DNA of 64,000 nt, taken from positions 62,001 through 126,000 of IMG/VR virus record IMGVR_UViG_3300046694_000296; one strand, written 5' to 3'. The DNA is from a virus. Under the pieces are notes generated by a model that made no database searches, was not told the DNA's origin, and worked only from the letters and a program-made list of their open reading frames with translations. The position numbers were made by a program, and so were the translations under genes. Positions 30,552 to 37,976 of this stretch are shown piece by piece. Numbering within the stretch: the stretch's first letter is position 1; each line of letters opens with the position of its first letter.

Positions 30552-31244
30552 GTGAGCGACCCAGTTTCGCAGTTTGCGGCAGCAGCCGGGAAAGAAGTGG
30601 TGGTTCAGTTGGGCAAGCTGGTTCACCGAGTGGTTGGGCCGGCTGCCGATGAGCTCTCTGAATGGCTCGTCACCGGGGTTAGACAGTGGCGCAGCAAAAA
30701 TCTCCTGGCGGTCATCGCGAAGACGGAGCCAAAACTCGAAAAGATCGACCCGACGTGGCGCTCGTCGCCTCGGGTAGCCGCCACGATTCTCGAGAATGCA
30801 AGCTGGGCCGACGCTGACACTCTTCAGGAGCTCTGGTCGAATTTGCTTGTTTCATCCATGAGCGCTGATGGACATTCCGAAGAGGCGCTCCTGTATGCGC
30901 CAGTCCTCTCTCGGCTTACGACCGTGCAGGCCAGGATACTGGACATGGCGCTCATGGAGCGGAGCATCCTTTCGGACTTGAAGCCCCGCAAGGACGTTGG
31001 CGAATACCCATTGCCCGTATGGCTTGAAACGACTGGGGCAAAAAGCGCCGAGGAGATTGGATTGTCGGTGGAATCTCTCGTTTCTTTGCGCCTTATGCAA
31101 GACACAGACATCGTTAGCTTCTACGTGAACGATCCGAATTCAAAGATCATGGTCCATCCCACTCATTTTGCTTGGGCATTTTTTGCCCGAGTGCATGGAC
31201 ACACCGGACCCATGCCGGGGTTCTACCGCCCTTACCATCCATGA
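30552..31244 (+). CDS. Abi-alpha-like protein (DUF4393)
   Basis: GTG start after GGAGACACGAGA. N-terminal segment KEVVVQLGKLVHRVVGPAAD is followed by SSPRVAATILENASWADADT and LQELWSNLLVSSMSADGHSE, then LTTVQARILDMALME, the layout of the DUF4393/Abi-alpha family (an abortive-infection related group). If real, the protein would be a prophage-encoded defence against other phages. It is 230 aa, soluble, with less GC-rich codons than the structural genes, and has its own weak promoter-like site. The family call rests on pattern, not on a search. Confidence 0.6.
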   Translation: MSDPVSQFAAAAGKEVVVQLGKLVHRVVGPAADELSEWLVTGVRQWRSKNLLAVIAKTEPKLEKIDPTWRSSPRVAATILENASWADADTLQELWSNLLVSSMSADGHSEEALLYAPVLSRLTTVQARILDMALMERSILSDLKPRKDVGEYPLPVWLETTGAKSAEEIGLSVESLVSLRLMQDTDIVSFYVNDPNSKIMVHPTHFAWAFFARVHGHTGPMPGFYRPYHP

Positions 31245-31251
31245 ATCGCCG

Positions 31252-31346
31252 TCAGTCGTTCACGGTGCCGTCTCGCTGCCCTTGATGGTAAAGCCCGACG
31301 ATATTGTCGACGCAGTCGAAGAATGCCCCTGCGCGACCCGTCCGTG
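31252..31346 (-). pseudogene. 3' fragment of a duplicate of the gene at 32113
   Basis: On the minus strand, a frame ending at TGA 31254-31252 reads FFDCVDNIVGLYHQGQRDGT, nearly the same as the end of the signal-peptide protein at 32113-32448 (YCMDNIVGLYHQGQRDGTIT). Only about 30 codons remain, the frame opens directly after the stop of the gene at 31349, and no start is present. It marks an old duplication. Confidence 0.65.
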
Positions 31347-31348
31347 CC

Positions 31349-31615
31349 TCAGTTCAACTGCTGCGGGGGCTGGTTGCCTCGGAACTCTTGCGGGCTACAC
31401 ACGATCACCTTTGCGCCTTCTGGCAGCGGCGTCCTTGCCCCGCGACCCATCACTGTCCAGCAAGGGGTGTTTGCCCAGCGGTCCCAGACCCAGTGCATAC
31501 CATCTCCGGGGCTCAACGGACTCATGGGTGCGTATCTGAACATCCATGAAAACCAGAGGACAAGCGCCGCCCCTATAACGCAGGCCCCGATAAGAGCCCT
31601 TTGCGTCGCGTTCAT
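31349..31615 (-). CDS. Membrane-anchored small protein (88 aa)
   Basis: AAGGAGA sits 5-6 nt before ATG 31615. One N-terminal transmembrane helix (RALIGACVIGAALVLWFSWM) then an extra-cytoplasmic domain with a VWDRWANTPCWTVMGRGART segment and a second cysteine. Last gene of the minus-strand operon 33055-31349. No family recognised. Confidence 0.65.
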   Translation of the reverse strand: MNATQRALIGACVIGAALVLWFSWMFRYAPMSPLSPGDGMHWVWDRWANTPCWTVMGRGARTPLPEGAKVIVCSPQEFRGNQPPQQLN

Positions 31616-31642
31616 ACATTCTCCTTGTGTTTTTCCCTGCGA

Positions 31643-31891
31643 TCAGTCAACAAGTTTGACCTTGACCCACAGCTTCTGCTCGTGGGGCTCCTGCCCAGGC
31701 CAAACGCGCTGTTCAATCGAGACGATGACGTAATCCAGCATGGGCTGATAGTCGTCGTCAGCATCTGTATCCCTAGGGAAGTTGATTTGAGCTCCGGGCA
31801 CCACATGCGCGAGCGGCGCAGACTTACGCACTGTCAGCAGATGTTGGTGCGGGGGCCCGGAAATGAAGGCGTATTCGTAGACCGTTGTCAT
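31643..31891 (-). CDS. Hypothetical protein (82 aa)
   Basis: MTTVYEYAFISGPPHQHLLT, later DDDYQPMLDYVIVSIEQRVW and a basic end: small beta-rich soluble protein. GGGAAG precedes ATG 31891, which overlaps the stop of the upstream membrane protein (ATGA). No family recognised. Confidence 0.65.
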   Translation of the reverse strand: MTTVYEYAFISGPPHQHLLTVRKSAPLAHVVPGAQINFPRDTDADDDYQPMLDYVIVSIEQRVWPGQEPHEQKLWVKVKLVD

Positions 31892-32109
31892 GTTTTCTTC
31901 CCAGTGAAGCCCACGATGATCCATTCGATGCCCTTGCACAATCCGAGAAACACGGCGCCGATCAGCAAAAAAATAATCAATTCCACAGGGTCGTGAGAAG
32001 CGGTGCGTGTGAAATTATAGACAGCGAGGATGGCGAGCATTGCAAACACCGCCCACCCAACGATGGCGGTGACTTTCCCGATACGCCGAAAACCTTCTGC
32101 TTTGTCCAT
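31888..32109 (-). CDS. Two-helix membrane protein (73 aa)
   Basis: Transmembrane segments at about residues 10-31 (IGKVTAIVGWAVFAMLAILA) and 43-66 (LIIFLLIGAVFLGLCKGIEW), with a short loop. GGAGTGAACG precedes the ATG. Part of the minus-strand envelope operon. No family recognised. Confidence 0.68.
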   Translation of the reverse strand: MDKAEGFRRIGKVTAIVGWAVFAMLAILAVYNFTRTASHDPVELIIFLLIGAVFLGLCKGIEWIIVGFTGKKT

Positions 32110-32112
32110 CGT

Positions 32113-32448
32113 TCACTCCGTGATGGTGCCGTCGCGCTGGCCCTGGTGGTAGAGGCCGACGATGTTGTCCATGCAGTAGGAGAACGCCCAGCGCGCCGCC
32201 GACTCACGATCGTATGCCGCTGTGTTCGCGTAGATTTCGTCCTCGATGTGCTGCCGCAGAGGCTCCGACCATGCAGGATTGTGGATCGACGGCTTTTTCC
32301 CCTGAACCGCCATGCGGTAATAGAGATCGCCCGTTTTGCCGTAGTTCTCGCAGGCGCCCGCCCGCGCGTCGAAGTTCTCCCACCCGCCGCCCGCATGCGC
32401 GAGCCCCGCGGCTGCCGTCAGCAGCGCGGCCATCATCACCTTCTTCAT
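32113..32448 (-). CDS. Secreted protein (111 aa)
   Basis: Signal peptide MKKVMMAALLTAAAGLAHAG and a mature domain with cysteines at GACENYG and SYCMDN, giving one likely disulphide. GAGGGG precedes the ATG. Its 3' third is duplicated as a remnant at 31252-31346. Periplasmic protein of unknown function in an operon of membrane proteins. Confidence 0.7.
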   Translation of the reverse strand: MKKVMMAALLTAAAGLAHAGGGWENFDARAGACENYGKTGDLYYRMAVQGKKPSIHNPAWSEPLRQHIEDEIYANTAAYDRESAARWAFSYCMDNIVGLYHQGQRDGTITE

Positions 32449-32494
32449 TTGCGACCCCTCGTAGGCCCATTGTAATTTTGAGACGGCAGGGATT

Positions 32495-33055
32495 TTACCA
32501 GCCACCCCAGCGCTCGTCGGTAAGTGGCGCCGTCTCGAGTAGCCGGCCCACGATCGCCTCCATCGGCTCATCCGACGCGGCCAGCTCGTCCGCGGCCTGG
32601 CGTGAGCGCATCGCCTCGCGCTGCTCTTCCTGCGCGCGCAGAATACCCGCTTCGCGCTCCTCCCGGCCGTCCCATGCGTCGGTCGTCTCCCACCTGCCAC
32701 CGTCGTCGAGCACGTTTGGCACCCACCGGAACTCTTTCTTCCAGTCGACCTGCGGCAACCCCGCGGCCCGGCGCTCGAGCGCCGCCTGCAGCGCGTCAAT
32801 CATCGGCTCGTTCATGTCGCCCGCCATCGCCTTGTATTGGCGCTTGGCTGCCTTCTGGTCGGTGATCGGGAACAGCCCGCGCCATTTCGCCATCGTGTCC
32901 ATCAGGTTCCGGGGATCGGGCACGTAGCTCATGCGGCGCATCACCTCGGCGAGCGCTTCTACCTCGGCCGCGCGCGACACGGGTGACGGAATATCGCCGA
33001 ACGCATCGGGCATCGTGGTGCGGGCGTATTCGACGACGTTGAAGAGTAGGGACAT
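32495..33055 (-). CDS. Hypothetical protein (186 aa)
   Basis: Starts MSLLFNVVEYARTTMPDAFG; helical and charged throughout (RAAEVEALAEVMRRMSYVPD, EEREAGILRAQEEQREAM). It is the first gene of the minus-strand operon, behind a TATACT box. No family recognised. Confidence 0.7.
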   Translation of the reverse strand: MSLLFNVVEYARTTMPDAFGDIPSPVSRAAEVEALAEVMRRMSYVPDPRNLMDTMAKWRGLFPITDQKAAKRQYKAMAGDMNEPMIDALQAALERRAAGLPQVDWKKEFRWVPNVLDDGGRWETTDAWDGREEREAGILRAQEEQREAMRSRQAADELAASDEPMEAIVGRLLETAPLTDERWGGW

Positions 33056-33091
33056 GGCGTGCAGACCTCGGAATTTGGCTTCTTACCGTCG

Positions 33092-33097
33092 AGTATA
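33092..33097 (-). promoter_or_regulatory. TATACT -10 box for the minus-strand operon
   Basis: TATACT read on the minus strand, 37 nt upstream of ATG 33055, followed by CGACGGTAAG, a possible weak half-dyad. Confidence 0.45.
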
Positions 33098-33112
33098 GGG
33101 AGGGGAGGTGTT

Positions 33113-33150
33113 CCAGCCGCGGAAAAAGAAACAGCGCCCGAAGGCGCCGT
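33113..33150 (-). terminator. Terminator for the minus-strand gene 33205-33435
   Basis: On the minus strand GAAACGGCGCC-TTCG-GGCGCTGTTTC, one mismatch in an 11-bp stem, followed by TTTTTCC. Confidence 0.8.
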
Positions 33151-33204
33151 TTCAGTGGCTTCCCGCCTAGTGCGCTCGAGCCAGCAGCCGAGCACCCACA
33201 GCAG

Positions 33205-33435
33205 TCATACGAAGCCCATCGGTGTTCCCGAGCCGCCGTCGGCGTCCTCGAGCTCGCGCTCGATTTGACCGATCCGCGCGACCTGTTCAGGATCTTGCAT
33301 CAGCGGCGGCTCGGGCAGGAAAAACAGGCCCAGAATCGACAGCGGATTGCCCGTGATGCACAGCGTGGCGATGACCGCCCCGACGATGCCCACGACGATC
33401 AGCACAAACAGAAAAGGCGTGCGTGAAGGGAACAT
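33205..33435 (-). CDS. Small membrane protein (76 aa), copy A of a duplicated divergent pair
   Basis: MFPSRTPFLFVLIVVGIVGA and the following VIATLCITGN give one or two transmembrane segments, then a soluble acidic tail (ARIGQIERELEDADGG). AAGGAAATC precedes ATG 33435. It is divergent from the gene at 33544 and shares an operator with it. The start MFPSR-x-P recurs in the small ORF at 35015. Confidence 0.68.
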   Translation of the reverse strand: MFPSRTPFLFVLIVVGIVGAVIATLCITGNPLSILGLFFLPEPPLMQDPEQVARIGQIERELEDADGGSGTPMGFV

Positions 33436-33450
33436 GATTTCCTTTTTTAA

Positions 33451-33474
33451 AAGTAAGTTATGAGTTACTTTATA
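33451..33474. promoter_or_regulatory. Shared operator between divergent genes (copy A)
   Basis: AAGTAA-GTTATGAG-TTACTT (33451-33470), the 20-bp variant; on the minus strand it directly follows a TATA box (33474-33471). It can control both 33435 (minus) and 33544 (plus). Confidence 0.65.
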
Positions 33475-33543
33475 CCGCTCCAGCGGTCGCGGCAAGTGCG
33501 TTCGTGTCCTATCATTTGCAGGGGGCGAGAAGAGGGGGCTACC

Positions 33544-34032
33544 ATGAAGTCGTTCAAGACGTTGCAGGCAATTTTGGTAGTTCTTGTTGTCGGGTTTTCT
33601 ATCACTGCAGTTCTCGGGGCGCGTGAAGTGATCGAGGACCTCAACAATGAAATTGCTGCGTTAGTGTATGACCGAGGACAACTGAGCCTTCAATTATTGA
33701 AAGAACGAGCGGAAGTAGAGCGATTGCGAGGCGGTCGGGGCGAGACATCTGAGCACGACATTGCGCCCCCGCCGCCGCCTAAGCCGGCGTCTTCGACAAC
33801 GGAATCTTCGACAAATCAGTTGAGTTTGTGGCTATCGACGGCAGGCTCTGCTGGGACCCTCGCTGGCCTTCTCATTACCAATTGGATCGCGATACGGAAA
33901 GAACGTCGGGAGGCTGCTCGCGCGGGTGAGGATCTGCAGAAAGTGCTGTTTGAAAACCAGAAGCTGCGGGCGGACATCGCGACGAAAAACGCCGTGCCGG
34001 CGCAACGCCGTGTCAAGCGGCCGAATATCTAG
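33544..34032 (+). CDS. Membrane protein with coiled coil (162 aa), copy A
   Basis: N-terminal transmembrane helix (LQAILVVLVVGFSITAVLGA), a charged helical coiled-coil segment to residue about 65, a poly-proline linker (IAPPPPPKPASS), a second transmembrane helix (LSTAGSAGTLAGLLITNWIA) and a basic cytoplasmic tail ending AQRRVKRPNI. The product of 35119 has a similar two-helix plan and the near-identical end AQRRKVKRLS, so they are paralogues. Function unknown; a spanin is unlikely because neither lipobox nor lysis genes are present. Confidence 0.7.
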   Translation: MKSFKTLQAILVVLVVGFSITAVLGAREVIEDLNNEIAALVYDRGQLSLQLLKERAEVERLRGGRGETSEHDIAPPPPPKPASSTTESSTNQLSLWLSTAGSAGTLAGLLITNWIAIRKERREAARAGEDLQKVLFENQKLRADIATKNAVPAQRRVKRPNI

Positions 34033-34033
34033 G

Positions 34034-34297
34034 CTATTTGTCGTTGTAATGTCCGCGGCAGCGAATGATTAGCAGGTTTTCTTCGGTGACAGCGTAGGTC
34101 AGCCGGTCCTTCTCGTTAATGCGGCGCGATATCATTTTGATGTGCTTTAGGAATTCGACCTTTCCGGTTCCTGTGAACGGGGTGCGACGACTTTCGTCGA
34201 TCAATCCGGTGAGACGTTCAAACATTTTTGCGTCGGAGCTGCGCCAAAAGTGGTAATCGTCCCAACTTTGCGGTGAGAAGGTAACGCCTCGTGACAT
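34034..34297 (-). CDS. yoeB: YoeB-family mRNA interferase toxin
   Basis: YoeB toxins cut mRNA on the ribosome. The sequence SPQSWDDYHFWRSSDAKMFE, then DESRRTPFTGTGKVEFLKH and SRRINEKDRLTYAVTEENLL, follows E. coli YoeB closely, with the catalytic Glu (KVEFL), Arg (SRRINE) and the C-terminal His-Tyr (CRGHY). It is 87 aa from ATG 34297, whose codon overlaps the stop of the upstream antitoxin candidate (TGATG); a GTG at 34300 is an alternative. It converges with the plus-strand gene at 33544. Likely an addiction module or anti-phage element of a prophage. Confidence 0.88.
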   Translation of the reverse strand: MSRGVTFSPQSWDDYHFWRSSDAKMFERLTGLIDESRRTPFTGTGKVEFLKHIKMISRRINEKDRLTYAVTEENLLIIRCRGHYNDK

Positions 34298-34818
34298 CAC
34301 GTTCCTTGTGTCGTCTTTCGTTTATGACGAAGTGCGCCGGGCTGGGAGGTGTGGGCGGGCGGCAATGCGGAGCGCACTCCTGAGTAAGGACCGCTGGCGG
34401 AGCTACGAACAAATACCGGCACATCGAGGCCCTGTTGAGGAGTCTTTGGTAGGCGGTGTTCGACATCCAGGTTTGCAACGACCCTCGTGGGCAACGCCAT
34501 AATCCAAGAACGCGCCAGTTGTTCAGCTGCGACGAATTCCTCCTCCGGCGGCGAGAGAAATTTGCCCGGCGTGTGGCCCTGCGCGGCGAACCACGAAATA
34601 GAATCCTCGGTCTTGCGATTGTCGATTGCTTGCTCGAGCTCCTCCACGCGCGATTCTAGGGCTTGATACATCTCCAGCGGCAAGGTTACGTAGTGGCGCT
34701 CGCCCTTCATAAAAACCTCTGGGCTTTCGGGTTCGGACGTGCGAGCGGCCGGATCGGCGGCCTCAATTCCTGGCTCTATAGCTGGATTTTCATCCGATGG
34801 GGGAAGGTTCAGTGCCAT
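34297..34818 (-). CDS. Putative antitoxin of the YoeB pair, atypical (173 aa)
   Basis: CAGGAGA precedes ATG 34818, and the stop overlaps the toxin start, the normal antitoxin-toxin arrangement. The middle region HYVTLPLEMYQALESRVEEL looks like the toxin-facing helix of YefM/Phd-type antitoxins. However, the protein is twice the usual length, its first 37 residues are acidic and low-complexity instead of a Phd DNA-binding fold, and the last 50 are Pro/Ser-rich and basic. It may be a divergent antitoxin or have suffered rearrangement at its ends. Confidence 0.55.
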   Translation of the reverse strand: MALNLPPSDENPAIEPGIEAADPAARTSEPESPEVFMKGERHYVTLPLEMYQALESRVEELEQAIDNRKTEDSISWFAAQGHTPGKFLSPPEEEFVAAEQLARSWIMALPTRVVANLDVEHRLPKTPQQGLDVPVFVRSSASGPYSGVRSALPPAHTSQPGALRHKRKTTQGT

Positions 34819-34880
34819 GAAAGTCTCCTGATTGCAGCATTTTAACCTACCTCAAGCTTTTGATTCATCGGGGCAAAAGC

Positions 34881-35015
34881 TCACGCAGCCTTTCTGAACA
34901 CGCTGTAGGCGAAATCCGCGACAATTCTGTCGGCGAAGCCAGCAGGTTTGTGATGATGCCGGATGACGCAGGCGATGTGAAACAGATACGGCACCGGGAC
35001 GCGCGAGGGGAACAT
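34881..35015 (-). CDS. Small ORF (44 aa), copy B of the divergent pair
   Basis: The frame from ATG 35015 begins MFPSRVPVPYLFHIACVIRH, sharing its MFPSR-x-P start and its position opposite an operator with the gene at 33435, but it lacks the transmembrane helix. GGGAAAAG lies upstream. It may be a degenerate remnant of the duplicate. Confidence 0.45.
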   Translation of the reverse strand: MFPSRVPVPYLFHIACVIRHHHKPAGFADRIVADFAYSVFRKAA

Positions 35016-35028
35016 GGCTTTTCCCGTA

Positions 35029-35048
35029 AAGTAATATGTAGCTTACTT
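35029..35048. promoter_or_regulatory. Shared operator between divergent genes (copy B)
   Basis: AAGTAA-TATGTAGC-TTACTT, the 20-bp variant, in the same place relative to its two genes as the operator at 33451. Confidence 0.6.
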
Positions 35049-35118
35049 TAAAAGAGGCGACGGCTGGCGTCTAGCGCCGGTGTGTCCTATTCTGTTTTAA
35101 CACTAGGGAGCGCCAAAA

Positions 35119-35550
35119 ATGACACCTTTAGAACTCAGACGCCTGCGGAACATTTTCCTGGTGGTATTTTGCGGCTCGGCTGCTTTCATCGCTGCCGACG
35201 AACGAGTCAGGTATGCGACGTCGTGGCAGTCTGAGGCGGGCGACATTTCCGCATACGAGACGCCTGTCATGTCGGCCAAAGATATTCTCGGAAGTCGTAA
35301 GCAAACATACGGGCAAGCGGCGCTGGCAGACTCTGCTTCGATCCTTCCTTTAATCATTGCAACGATCAGTAGCGCCACTTCTTTGATCGGAGCAATCGGT
35401 GCGACCGTGATTGCTTGGCGCAGAGAGAATCGCGAATCGAAACGTCAGGAACACGATATTGAGAAGATCCGGCTCGACATCGAAAAGCTGCGCGGTGAGC
35501 TTGAGAAAAAGGAAGCCGCGCAGCGTCGTAAAGTCAAGCGGCTCTCTTGA
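35119..35550 (+). CDS. Membrane protein with coiled coil (143 aa), copy B
   Basis: Hydrophobic N-terminal segment (NIFLVVFCGSAAFIAADER), an extracytoplasmic part, a second transmembrane helix (ILPLIIATISSATSLIGAIG followed by ATVIAW) and a long charged helix (RESKRQEHDIEKIRLDIEKL) ending AQRRKVKRLS. Similar architecture and C-terminus to the product of 33544. Its last 17 nt overlap the end of the converging helicase gene. Confidence 0.7.
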   Translation: MTPLELRRLRNIFLVVFCGSAAFIAADERVRYATSWQSEAGDISAYETPVMSAKDILGSRKQTYGQAALADSASILPLIIATISSATSLIGAIGATVIAWRRENRESKRQEHDIEKIRLDIEKLRGELEKKEAAQRRKVKRLS

Positions 35551-37252
35551 ACCTCGAGTAGTCGAAGTCGCTCAAGATGTTTTCGGCAAATCCCGGTGTG
35601 CTTCTGATGATCGAGATCCGCTCGTTCTGGTGGTCCCGCAGCGTCGTGTTGGCCGCCTCGATGAAATCGACCACGAACGCGACGTTCGGCCCGTGCTTCT
35701 TCTTACGCAGGCCCCGGCCGATCCGCTGGCGGGTCTGCACCTCGGCCTTGCCCGCGCCCGCGAGCACGATCAGGCCCACCGCCGGCACGTCGACCCCGAC
35801 GTCCATGATCGACGTGCCGATCACCGCATCGACGCGGCCGTCACGCAGCGCGTTCAACGCCGCCTTACGCTCGGTGTGGTCGTTCGCGCCCTTGATGAAG
35901 GCGACGCGCACGCCCGCCTGCGTGAGCATGTCCGAGAGCTGCCGCCCGTGCTCGGTGCGCGAGACGAGAATCATGCCCGGCAGCCCGTGCTGCTTGGCGC
36001 GGCTCACCTCGTAGACGATCGCGCGGTTGCGCTCGTCGTTGTGCACGACGCCGATCTCGTAGCACTTGGGCCACGGGGTCGAGCGAAACAGGCGGTGCGT
36101 GACGAGCTTGCCCTTGACCTCTTCCTGATAGAAGGGCGCCGCGGTCTGCAGCTGGACGAACTTGAAATAGGGCTTGGCCAGCACGCCGAGGTCGATCAGC
36201 TGCTTTTCCGTGACCGTGATCGCCACGGGCCCGCTGCACGCCTCGAGGCGCAGGTTGTCCTCGGGTGAGTCCTTCATGAACGGGGTGGCCGTCAGCGCGA
36301 GCCGGTAGTGCGCGTTCACGCAGTGGCGCATCACCTCGTAGAAGCCATTTCCCGACGCCTCGTGCGCCTCCTCGAGGATCACGAATTCGACGCCCGCCAG
36401 GAACTTGATCATTTCCTCGCGCTTCCGGTTGTGATCCTGCACCTTCGCCTGGATCGTCGCGACCACTTCGACGTCGGCCGGGCGTTTCGCCTCGAGCTGG
36501 CGGCGCAGCGCGGTCGTAGCATCCGCGATCTGCGGGGCGGGGAGCTTCTGCTTTTTCAGCTTCGCCTGCAGCTTCTCGACCTCGCGGTCTTCGGCGGCGT
36601 CCCGGTTCTTGATGTAGGCGAGCATTTCGCCCTCATCGGTCCAGAGGTCGATCGCCTGGCTGATCGTCTGCACCATCCCGAGCGTGAACTGACGCGAGAA
36701 GTCCCGCTGGCTGTCGCCCACGACGCCCACGCGCTCGCCAAGGTTCTCGGTCACCGCGTCGCCCATCTGATACATCAGGATGCCCCGCGTGGTCAGAAAA
36801 AGCGTCTTGCGGCCGATGCGCTTGTAGCAGATCCGTGCGATCCGGCTCTTGCCGCCGCCCGTCGCCACGCGGGCAATGATCGCGCGGTGCTTCACGAGCT
36901 TGTCGGCCACCTCGGGCTGGTAGTTGTAGGCCGGGTCATAGCCGAAGTCGTCGACCACCGGGCGCTCCGGGCCCAGAGGTGCGGGCGCGGGCTTTCTCAC
37001 GAGATTGACCTTGTAGCCAGCCTTGAGGAGCGCGGCATAGACCTTGTAGGTGAAGCCCGCCGGGAAGGTGTCGTTGTCGAAGTCGTAGAAGCTCGAGGAG
37101 CCGTCCCACGACGTGCCCTTGAACGCCTGCGAGTAGCTTGCGCCCTCGACCAGATAGGAGAGCTTCTCGCGCACGAGCAGCTTCGCCTCGCGCGTGGCGC
37201 CCATCAGCCTTGCGTTCACCGCTCCTGCGGCGAGAGTCAGTCCAGATGTCAT
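35534..37252 (-). CDS. Superfamily 2 DNA helicase, UvsW-like
   Basis: Helicase motifs are complete: motif I VATGGGKSR (residues 129-137), motif II EEAH as ILEEAHEA, motif III LTATP, and motif VI QRIGRGLR. A charged insertion with coiled-coil character (DREVEKLQAKLKKQKLPAPQ) lies between motifs I and II. T4 UvsW and related phage helicases unwind branched DNA and R-loops, letting replication switch from origin- to recombination-dependent mode. The 572-aa length fits. It is read from the minus strand behind a TATACT promoter divergent from the ParB-like gene at 37314. Confidence 0.9.
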   Translation of the reverse strand: MTSGLTLAAGAVNARLMGATREAKLLVREKLSYLVEGASYSQAFKGTSWDGSSSFYDFDNDTFPAGFTYKVYAALLKAGYKVNLVRKPAPAPLGPERPVVDDFGYDPAYNYQPEVADKLVKHRAIIARVATGGGKSRIARICYKRIGRKTLFLTTRGILMYQMGDAVTENLGERVGVVGDSQRDFSRQFTLGMVQTISQAIDLWTDEGEMLAYIKNRDAAEDREVEKLQAKLKKQKLPAPQIADATTALRRQLEAKRPADVEVVATIQAKVQDHNRKREEMIKFLAGVEFVILEEAHEASGNGFYEVMRHCVNAHYRLALTATPFMKDSPEDNLRLEACSGPVAITVTEKQLIDLGVLAKPYFKFVQLQTAAPFYQEEVKGKLVTHRLFRSTPWPKCYEIGVVHNDERNRAIVYEVSRAKQHGLPGMILVSRTEHGRQLSDMLTQAGVRVAFIKGANDHTERKAALNALRDGRVDAVIGTSIMDVGVDVPAVGLIVLAGAGKAEVQTRQRIGRGLRKKKHGPNVAFVVDFIEAANTTLRDHQNERISIIRSTPGFAENILSDFDYSRFKRAA

Positions 37253-37276
37253 TTCTTGCCTTATAGGAGGTCCGTA

Positions 37277-37300
37277 AGTATAGTAACGAATGACTTACTC
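37277..37300 (-). promoter_or_regulatory. TATACT promoter with 20-bp operator variant for the helicase
   Basis: On the minus strand GAGTAAGTCATTCGTTACTA runs straight into TATACT (37282-37277), the same GTTACTATACT junction as at 2706-2715. GGAGG follows before ATG 37252. The plus-strand gene at 37314 may share the site. Confidence 0.7.
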
Positions 37301-37313
37301 ACACGGACGCATT

Positions 37314-37976
37314 ATGTCAGCCGCACAACCCAAGTTCCAGCCGGTGTCAGCGCAGGTATCAGTCGATATGCTGCGGGCGAACAGCTGGAACACCAACACG
37401 ATGTCGCCGGATTCGGAAGCCAAGCTCGACGTCTCCGTATCCCGGTTCGGCCTCTACAAGCCGATCGTGGTGCGCCCGCACCCGGACGGCGAGGGCTACG
37501 AGATTCTCGGCGGTCAGCATCGGTGGGAGGCAGCGCGGCGCGCTGGCATGTCCGAAGTGCTGATCGTCAACGTCGGGCCGGTGAGCGATCTGACGGCCAA
37601 GGAAATTGGCCTCGTCGACAACGGCCGCTACGGCGAAGACGACACGCTCGCGCTCTCGCGCCTGTTGAAGGAGATGGGCGTCGAGGACATCGGCACCTTC
37701 CTTCCCTACACCGACAGCGAGCTGGAGAACATTCTCGCAGCTTCAAGTATAGATCTCGACGACCTTGACAAGCTGGATCAGGCCGAGATGCCTGACCTCT
37801 CCGGCGCGGGGCTTGGCGCCACGCATCAGGTGATGCGCTTCAAGGTGCCCGTCGAGGACGTCGCCTGGGTCACGAGCGCGATTGAGCGCCGCCAGCGCGA
37901 GCAGGGATTCACCACCGAAGACTCCATGACGAACGCCGGCATGGCCTTCGTCGATCTCATGAAGGCATACAAGTGA
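37314..37976 (+). CDS. ParB/Srx-domain protein, copy 1
   Basis: Residues 15-90 show the ParB N-terminal (Srx-like) pattern: VSVDMLRANSWNTNTM, then SRFGLYKPIVVRP and ILGGQHRWEAARRAG, the G-x-HR-xx-A nucleotide-binding box. The region after residue 130 is acidic and distinct from partition ParB, with no helix-turn-helix recognised. Phage members of this group can act as nucleases or CTP/ATP-handling enzymes and often neighbour DNA-modification genes. ATG 37314 is chosen over 37290 because the latter runs through the operator. GTG of the next gene overlaps the stop. Confidence 0.8.
   Translation: MSAAQPKFQPVSAQVSVDMLRANSWNTNTMSPDSEAKLDVSVSRFGLYKPIVVRPHPDGEGYEILGGQHRWEAARRAGMSEVLIVNVGPVSDLTAKEIGLVDNGRYGEDDTLALSRLLKEMGVEDIGTFLPYTDSELENILAASSIDLDDLDKLDQAEMPDLSGAGLGATHQVMRFKVPVEDVAWVTSAIERRQREQGFTTEDSMTNAGMAFVDLMKAYK

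Noticed and set aside
33544-34032. Spanin or holin assignment for the two-helix membrane proteins
   Set aside because: No endolysin nearby, no lipobox partner gene, and the long basic cytoplasmic tail does not fit.
34860-35051. 63-codon plus-strand open frame
   Set aside because: No ribosome site; crosses the operator. The minus-strand ORF at 34881-35015 is better supported by its similarity to 33435.
36308-37768. 486-codon plus-strand open frame
   Set aside because: Mostly antisense to the helicase gene and out of frame with the ParB-like gene.
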